From NCBI RefSeq assembly GCF_028389875.1, contig NC_084702.1, positions 67,491,582-67,555,581 of the forward strand: 64,000 bases of DNA. The letters are read 5' to 3'. The notes under the pieces were generated by a model that saw only the letters and a program-made list of their open reading frames with translations, did no database searches and was not told the origin of the DNA. The translations under genes and the position numbers were made by a program. Shown piece by piece: positions 63,801-64,000 of this stretch. Positions within the stretch are counted from its first letter, which is position 1; each line of letters starts with the position of its first letter. The stretch is from Rhea pennata (Eukaryota; Chordata; Aves; Rheiformes; Rheidae).

Positions 63801-64000
63801 ATCCCTGTACTGAAGATATACTTCTGCAGTACAAAATTCAAGCCATATTGCTCAATGTGTTATCAAAATGTGTGAGTGAGTGTGACTGTGTTTGCAGTCA
63901 TCTTGTTGTCAAACTGCTTAGATCAGGTGAATGAAAATGCTGTTACTAAAATAAAATATGACCTTTTCCTGGTAGAACATGAAAATGTATTTTCCACAGT
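3341..64000 (+). CDS. RICTOR: RICTOR, mTORC2 scaffold subunit (N-terminal third; gene continues past window)
   Basis: RICTOR is the rapamycin-insensitive companion of mTOR. With mTOR, mLST8 and mSIN1 it forms mTORC2, which phosphorylates AKT, SGK1 and PKC hydrophobic and turn motifs at membranes and in the cytosol. Nineteen exons (listed separately) join in one open frame of 1712 coding bases, residues 1 to 570 plus two bases. The family protein is about 1700 residues, so roughly a third is here. The N terminus [17 protein letters not shown], the acidic block [13 protein letters not shown] and the helical repeat segments match vertebrate RICTOR nearly residue for residue, from my knowledge of the mammalian protein. 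Residues from about 60 to 440 correspond to the ARM/HEAT-like RICTOR_N region; from about 522 the RICTOR_M block begins. All introns are GT-AG. Nothing suggests a pseudogene. Confidence 0.97.
3390..3564 (+). other. Intron 1, 175 bases, GC-rich, with 32-base pyrimidine tract
   Basis: This very short first intron lies inside the CpG island. Bases 3478-3509 are an uninterrupted C-rich pyrimidine tract with repeated CCCT runs. On the opposite strand these are G runs able to form a G-quadruplex; the structure is inferred. The acceptor is CCCGCAG at 3564. Confidence 0.85.
3565..3612 (+). CDS. RICTOR: RICTOR exon 2
   Basis: This 48-base exon encodes the end of Gly17 to Arg32 and the first base of Glu33: [15 protein letters not shown]. 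The match to mammalian [15 protein letters not shown] is almost exact. The serine in NDSGEEN is in acidic context and aligns with Ser21 of the mammalian protein. The exon enters in phase 1 and leaves in phase 1. Its donor, GAG... G|GTACCG, is weaker than average. Confidence 0.93.
3629..3650 (+). repeat. (GGGC)n tract, G-quadruplex candidate
   Basis: Five GGGC-type units in tandem lie 17 bases after the exon 2 donor, on the RNA-like strand. Four or more G3 runs with single-base loops form a canonical quadruplex pattern; folding in vivo is inferred. Confidence 0.75.
3684..3703 (+). repeat. (GGC)n trinucleotide tract
   Basis: About six to seven GGC units lie at the start of intron 2, followed by a G6 run. 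The tract is part of the CpG island. Confidence 0.8.
7775..7801. repeat. A-rich tract
   Basis: A run of 27 bases is almost all A, interrupted by GAAG. It is simple sequence in intron 2 and makes a lysine/phenylalanine-like shadow reading frame on either strand. Confidence 0.9.
9232..9258. repeat. T20A7 homopolymer junction
   Basis: Twenty T bases are followed directly by seven A bases. The junction is self-complementary at the RNA level. It is a simple repeat in intron 2. Confidence 0.9.
9678..9705. repeat. T28 homopolymer
   Basis: An uninterrupted run of 28 T lies in intron 2. It is probably length-polymorphic, and the exact length may be affected by sequencing. Confidence 0.9.
11538..11567. 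repeat. A17 followed by (GAAA)n
   Basis: A homopolymer A run grades into three GAAA units. It resembles a decayed poly(A) tail, but no element body is recognisable in front of it. Confidence 0.85.
12545..12690 (+). mobile_element. Ancient amniote interspersed repeat fragment (CR1/L3-type tail suspected)
   Basis: The run TCTAGCCTTGTATCTGTCTC followed by TGACAGTGGC, a short gap, GAGCAGAACAACAGGACAGG and CCCCAGCCTCC matches in order an old repeat I remember from turtle, crocodile and bird genomes (there: TCTAGCCCAGTATCCTGTCT, GACAGTGGCCA, then CATTCCCAGC). The copy is strongly diverged. The family name is uncertain and the boundaries are approximate. Confidence 0.45.
13369..13394. repeat. Perfect 2 x 13-base tandem duplication
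   Basis: ATTTTAAGCTTGT occurs twice, head to tail, with no mismatch, in intron 2. It is a short, recent-looking duplication. Confidence 0.9.
13460..13480. repeat. Short inverted repeat (8-base arms)
   Basis: TACTGTAG and CTACAGTA are perfect complements separated by five bases. A partial third copy (CTACAGACTACTGTA) follows within 20 bases, so several foldbacks are possible. Confidence 0.8.
13772..13795. repeat. (GAT)8 microsatellite
   Basis: Eight perfect GAT units lie in intron 2. A trinucleotide tract of this length is usually polymorphic. Confidence 0.95.
14795..14848. repeat. Imperfect hairpin, 15-16 base arms
   Basis: ATGCAGTTTTCTATGT at 14795-14810 pairs with ACATAGAAACTGCAT at 14834-14848, with one bulged base and a 23-base loop. 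The stem is shorter than a typical miRNA precursor. No function is assigned. Confidence 0.75.
15690..15990. promoter_or_regulatory. CpG-enriched intronic block with two palindromes and AP-1 motif
   Basis: Seven or more CpGs occur within about 160 bases in an otherwise CpG-poor intron. They are followed by the inverted repeat GATCTGT-CAGA-ACAGATC (15884-15901), an AP-1 consensus TGAGTCA (15954-15960), and the perfect 12-base palindrome GTCAGGCCTGAC (15957-15968) overlapping it. The density of symmetrical sites suggests a regulatory element, which is inference only. Confidence 0.35.
16882..16891 (+). promoter_or_regulatory. NFE2/MAF/NRF2-type motif
   Basis: TGAGTCAGCA matches the extended AP-1/antioxidant-response half-MARE consensus. 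It is a single motif about 0.9 kb after the CpG-enriched block. Chance occurrence cannot be excluded. Confidence 0.3.
17422..17444. repeat. (TTTA)n microsatellite
   Basis: About five TTTA units in intron 2. Confidence 0.9.
20792..20816 (+). repeat. T25 polypyrimidine tract of exon 3 acceptor
   Basis: Twenty-five uninterrupted T bases run directly into GCAG at the exon 3 acceptor. A branch-like GCTAATAAC lies just upstream (20777-20785). A homopolymer of this length serving as a splice tract is unusual and likely to vary between individuals. Confidence 0.9.
20821..20918 (+). CDS. RICTOR: RICTOR exon 3
   Basis: It encodes residues 33-65: [19 protein letters not shown] followed by [14 protein letters not shown]. 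Mammalian RICTOR reads [19 protein letters not shown] here, so only conservative changes are seen. The exon leads into the helical repeat region. It enters in phase 1, ends at a codon boundary, and its donor is AAG|GTAAGA. Confidence 0.96.
23693..24945 (-). mobile_element. CR1 LINE fragment, minus strand (ORF2 reverse transcriptase plus 3' end)
   Basis: Read on the minus strand this is the 3' portion of a CR1 non-LTR retrotransposon, 5'-truncated. The reading frame at 24923-24444 keeps reverse-transcriptase landmarks: [15 protein letters not shown], motif A as [14 protein letters not shown] (consensus has SKAFDT), [19 protein letters not shown], and SWRPVTS. An in-frame stop interrupts it just before the catalytic box, which reads FTDDT (24425-24411) instead of FADDT. 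Around 23930 a block of the consensus appears deleted. The 3' end lies at 23693 (GAATCACAGAAC = complement of GTTCTGTGATTC). The copy is inactive and moderately diverged. Confidence 0.93.
25199..25240. repeat. A42 homopolymer
   Basis: Forty-two A bases lie between two CR1 copies. CR1 elements do not end in poly(A), so this is not their tail. No retrogene body is recognisable upstream. The exact length may be an assembly estimate. Confidence 0.9.
25345..25683 (+). mobile_element. CR1 LINE fragment, plus strand (ORF2 C terminus and 3' end)
   Basis: This begins in the last part of ORF2 ([35 protein letters not shown]) and continues through the conserved 3' region (GGTTGGACTGGATGATCTCC, CCCTTCCAACCTT) to the terminal TTCTGGGATTC. 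A frameshift after FFTVR breaks the coding frame. It is 5'-truncated, the commonest state of CR1 copies in birds, and closer to the consensus than the other two here, so probably younger. Confidence 0.95.
30280..30301. repeat. A/G homopolymer junction
   Basis: A run of about 12 A is followed directly by nine G in intron 3. It is simple sequence. Confidence 0.85.
34425..34489 (+). CDS. RICTOR: RICTOR exon 4
   Basis: It encodes residues 66-86, [20 protein letters not shown] plus I, and two bases of Cys87. Mammalian RICTOR reads LLCDIGHSEEKLGFHYEDII, so this exon is less conserved than its neighbours but clearly the same. The acceptor is CTATTTTCAG and the donor is TG|GTAAGT. It is isolated by 13.5 kb and 5.7 kb introns. 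Confidence 0.95.
35644..35705. repeat. Two-copy tandem repeat, period 32
   Basis: The 30-base segment starting TGTAAATGAGAAGCAAG at 35644 recurs at 35676 with two substitutions, both A/G. It is a recent-looking local duplication in intron 4. Confidence 0.9.
36404..36415 (+). promoter_or_regulatory. CTCF-like core motif
   Basis: CCAGCAGATGGA matches 11 of 12 positions of the CTCF core CCASYAGRKGGC. It is a single motif in an intron, and chance is possible. Confidence 0.3.
40182..40313 (+). CDS. RICTOR: RICTOR exon 5
   Basis: It encodes the end of Cys87 to Ala130 and two bases of Arg131: [20 protein letters not shown] then [20 protein letters not shown] and LIA. Mammalian RICTOR is identical through most of this, with QDS for RDS. 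The repeating leucine/alanine pattern is typical of ARM/HEAT helices. The acceptor is TTCATTGTAG and the donor is AG|GTAATT. Confidence 0.97.
40314..41372 (+). other. Intron 5
   Basis: About 1.1 kb, AT-rich. It contains imperfect alternating TATG/TGTA sequence at roughly 40905-41010. No gene is recognised. Confidence 0.8.
41373..41436 (+). CDS. RICTOR: RICTOR exon 6
   Basis: It encodes residues 131-152: [20 protein letters not shown] then RK. This is identical to the mammalian sequence as I know it. The exon is 64 bases, ends at a codon boundary, and has donor AAG|GTAAGC. Confidence 0.97.
41437..45771 (+). other. Intron 6 (4.3 kb)
   Basis: This intron is AT-rich. It holds a CA/TG-type microsatellite at about 42243-42293. 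The stretch 42.75-43.35 kb has chance-like open frames on both strands but no recognisable protein. No gene is recognised. Confidence 0.8.
45772..45898 (+). CDS. RICTOR: RICTOR exon 7
   Basis: It encodes residues 153-194, from [20 protein letters not shown] through [20 protein letters not shown] to EL, plus one base of Ala195. This is nearly identical to mammalian RICTOR (SSV for SSI). It is part of the helical repeat region. The acceptor has a long T-rich tract ending GGCAG, and the donor is G|GTAAGA. Confidence 0.97.
45899..46921 (+). other. Intron 7
   Basis: About 1 kb, AT-rich, with T-rich runs near 46550-46571 and directly before exon 8. Nothing else is recognised. Confidence 0.8.
46922..47091 (+). 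CDS. RICTOR: RICTOR exon 8
   Basis: The largest exon in the window (170 bases) encodes residues 195-251. It runs from [20 protein letters not shown] through [20 protein letters not shown] to [17 protein letters not shown]. Differences from mammals are conservative (LST for LNT, TTV for TTI, LIN for LLN). It is core of the RICTOR_N helical repeats. The donor is GAG|GTAGGT. Confidence 0.97.
47092..47361 (+). other. Intron 8 (270 bases)
   Basis: A short intron with a T-rich tract ending TTTTTTTTTAG. It has no other feature. Confidence 0.85.
47362..47429 (+). CDS. RICTOR: RICTOR exon 9
   Basis: It encodes residues 252-273, [20 protein letters not shown] then QL, and two bases of Lys274. The mammalian protein has [11 protein letters not shown] here. 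The donor is AA|GTAAGT. Confidence 0.96.
47757..48455 (+). mobile_element. CR1 LINE fragment, plus strand, old
   Basis: Recognisable blocks occur in CR1 order. First comes a remnant of the [13 protein letters not shown] part of reverse transcriptase. Then come GCCAGCAGGCTGAGGGAAGC, TTAGACCTCATGTAGACCAC, CAAGAAAGACATTTTGAGAC, TTCAGCCTGGAGAAGAGAAG and finally CTGAGGTCCCTTCCAACATG with TTTTATGATTCTGTG at the 3' end. Sequence between the first two blocks is missing relative to a full ORF2. Divergence is the highest of the three CR1 copies, with no intact frame. Confidence 0.9.
48679..48734. repeat. Compound (TG)n(TA)n(TGTA)n microsatellite
   Basis: Five TG units are followed by about 13 TA units and then TGTA units, in intron 9 about 150 bases before exon 10. 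AT-alternating runs of this length can extrude cruciforms and are usually polymorphic. Confidence 0.95.
48884..48951 (+). CDS. RICTOR: RICTOR exon 10
   Basis: It encodes the end of Lys274 to Ala296 ([20 protein letters not shown] then WA) and one base of Gly297. The mammalian sequence has IIATFRSWAG. The acceptor is TAATAACAG and the donor is G|GTAAGA. Confidence 0.96.
48952..51312 (+). other. Intron 10 (2.4 kb)
   Basis: AT-rich. No gene, known repeat or structured element was recognised. Confidence 0.75.
51313..51395 (+). CDS. RICTOR: RICTOR exon 11
   Basis: It encodes Gly297 to Arg324: [20 protein letters not shown] then IPNMEIR. The mammalian sequence is [20 protein letters not shown]. 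It ends at a codon boundary with donor CGG|GTAGGT. Confidence 0.97.
51396..52855 (+). other. Intron 11 (1.46 kb)
   Basis: AT-rich. No gene or known repeat is recognised. Confidence 0.75.
52856..52943 (+). CDS. RICTOR: RICTOR exon 12
   Basis: It encodes residues 325-353, [20 protein letters not shown] then EFIEALLSV, and one base of Asp354. The mammalian sequence has [13 protein letters not shown]. Amphipathic helical repeat segment. The acceptor is TTTTCTAG and the donor is G|GTAAGT. Confidence 0.97.
52944..53922 (+). other. Intron 12 (0.98 kb)
   Basis: AT-rich. No recognised feature. Confidence 0.75.
53923..54013 (+). CDS. RICTOR: RICTOR exon 13
   Basis: It encodes Asp354 to Ser383 ([20 protein letters not shown] then TVLPHRARS) and two bases of Arg384. 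The mammalian sequence is [20 protein letters not shown]. The donor AG|GTGTGT is a less common GTG type. Confidence 0.96.
54135..54201 (+). CDS. RICTOR: RICTOR exon 14
   Basis: It encodes the end of Arg384 to Glu406: [20 protein letters not shown] then LE. The mammalian sequence is [20 protein letters not shown]. It lies between introns of only 121 and 103 bases, so exons 13-15 form a tight cluster. The donor is GAG|GTAATT. Confidence 0.96.
54305..54385 (+). CDS. RICTOR: RICTOR exon 15
   Basis: It encodes residues 407-433: [20 protein letters not shown] then LGELLHM. The mammalian sequence has ITNSDDHIS. It is exactly 27 codons, in phase at both ends, so skipping would keep the frame. The acceptor is TTTTGAAG, a weak pyrimidine context, and the donor is ATG|GTGAGT. 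Confidence 0.96.
54386..56544 (+). other. Intron 15 (2.2 kb)
   Basis: AT-rich. A T35 homopolymer lies at 54800-54834. No gene is recognised. Confidence 0.8.
54800..54834. repeat. T35 homopolymer
   Basis: Thirty-five uninterrupted T bases in intron 15. The length is probably polymorphic or approximate. Confidence 0.9.
56545..56645 (+). CDS. RICTOR: RICTOR exon 16
   Basis: It encodes residues 434-466 and two bases of Leu467. The histidine-rich [19 protein letters not shown] is characteristic of RICTOR, followed by SFDIVKEKR. The acceptor is TTTTTTAG and the donor is CT|GTAAGA. It leaves in phase 2, which matters for the candidate cassette exon downstream. Confidence 0.97.
57393..57454 (+). 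other. Candidate cassette (poison) exon of RICTOR, 62 bases
   Basis: The segment is flanked by CTGCTTCAG and CAAG|GTAATC and lies between exons 16 and 17. Read in the RICTOR frame from exon 16 it is open throughout ([16 protein letters not shown] and CVALQ), but 62 bases is not a multiple of three. If included, exon 17 would be read in the wrong frame and meet TAA at 59046-59048, 134 bases before the next junction, which predicts nonsense-mediated decay. A branch-like TAATAAC sits unusually close (13 bases) to the acceptor, and the donor departs from consensus at +5 and +6. No transcript evidence is available to me. Confidence 0.35.
58231..58272. repeat. T and G homopolymer cluster
   Basis: T10, T16 and G10 runs follow one another in intron 16. 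The region is low complexity. Confidence 0.85.
59020..59182 (+). CDS. RICTOR: RICTOR exon 17
   Basis: It encodes the end of Leu467 to Lys521: [20 protein letters not shown] then [20 protein letters not shown] and [14 protein letters not shown]. This matches the mammalian protein closely. My recollection of the mammalian sequence is QYLRVQ, one residue longer than QYRVQ here; that is from memory and tentative. The donor AAG|GTATTA is weak beyond +4. Confidence 0.95.
59183..59560 (+). other. Intron 17 (378 bases)
   Basis: Short, T-rich intron with no recognised feature. Confidence 0.8.
59561..59662 (+). CDS. RICTOR: RICTOR exon 18
   Basis: It encodes residues 522-555: [20 protein letters not shown] then [14 protein letters not shown]. 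The mammalian sequence is [20 protein letters not shown]. The tryptophan-rich [15 protein letters not shown] is a hallmark of the start of the RICTOR_M block. It is exactly 34 codons, so skipping would keep the frame. The donor is AAG|GTGAGC. Confidence 0.97.
59663..62075 (+). other. Intron 18 (2.4 kb)
   Basis: AT-rich, except for a CpG-containing block at about 61010-61390 that carries a 134-codon open frame of unknown meaning (see findings). No gene is recognised. Confidence 0.75.
62076..62122 (+). CDS. RICTOR: RICTOR exon 19 (last exon in window)
   Basis: It encodes residues 556-570, [15 protein letters not shown], and two bases of codon 571. This is identical to the mammalian sequence as I know it. 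The acceptor is TTTTTCTAG and the donor is AG|GTATGT. At 47 bases it is the shortest exon here. The following exon, expected to begin with FVRRLL-like residues, is not in the window. Confidence 0.97.
62123..64000 (+). other. Intron 19 (start; continues past window)
   Basis: AT-rich. It contains a perfect 12-base inverted repeat at 63162-63191 and alternating TATA/CATATG sequence at about 63485-63560. No exon was found. Confidence 0.75.
63162..63191. repeat. Perfect 12-base inverted repeat with 6-base loop
   Basis: TGCAGGTTGCAT (63162-63173) and ATGCAACCTGCA (63180-63191) are exact complements around the loop GCTTTA. It would form a stable hairpin in the pre-mRNA or a cruciform in DNA. No terminator or known ncRNA matches it. 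Confidence 0.9.

Noticed and set aside
63988..64000. Acceptor-like TTTTCCACAG followed by T at the window end, as possible exon 20 start
   Set aside because: Only one exonic base would be visible. It would make codon 571 AGT (Ser), whereas the known protein has Arg before FVRRLL, so the true acceptor is probably beyond the window.

Overview
This is vertebrate nuclear DNA, most likely from a bird. The evidence for a bird is a gene with introns, three CR1 (chicken-repeat-1) LINE copies ending in the typical ATTCTGTGATTC-like tail, no Alu or L1-type repeats, a compact CpG-island promoter, and otherwise AT-rich introns. The window holds the first third of one gene, RICTOR, on the plus strand. RICTOR is the defining scaffold subunit of mTOR complex 2 (mTORC2). 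Nineteen coding exons were located by matching translated stretches to the known vertebrate RICTOR protein and checking GT-AG boundaries and reading phase. They join without a frame break into 1712 coding bases: residues 1-570 and two bases of codon 571. The rest of the protein lies beyond base 64000. From what I know of chicken, RICTOR is on the Z chromosome, so a Z-linked origin is likely; the window itself does not prove it. Layout: 1-2700 is AT-rich upstream DNA with no recognised gene. 2815-3960 is a CpG island holding the TATA-less promoter, exon 1, a 175-base intron 1 and exon 2. Intron 2 (17.2 kb) and intron 3 (13.5 kb) follow, and intron 3 carries two CR1 copies in opposite orientation. 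From 34 kb on the exons become denser: exon 4 at 34.4 kb, exon 5 at 40.2 kb, exons 6-19 from 41.4 to 62.1 kb, with a third, older CR1 in intron 9. The window ends inside intron 19. All observed introns are GT-AG. Exons 3-15 encode the N-terminal armadillo/HEAT-like helical repeat region (RICTOR_N), and exons 18-19 enter the next conserved block (RICTOR_M). There is no operon, CRISPR array, tRNA or rRNA here. The most interesting observations are: a 62-base exon-like segment in intron 16 that would shift the frame and create a premature stop if spliced in (candidate poison exon); a second strong-looking splice donor six bases after the start codon, also frameshifting; outward-facing YY1-like motifs suggesting divergent transcription; CR1 copies in opposite orientation that could pair across exons 4-9; and several palindromes or hairpins and CpG-enriched intronic blocks that no known feature explains.
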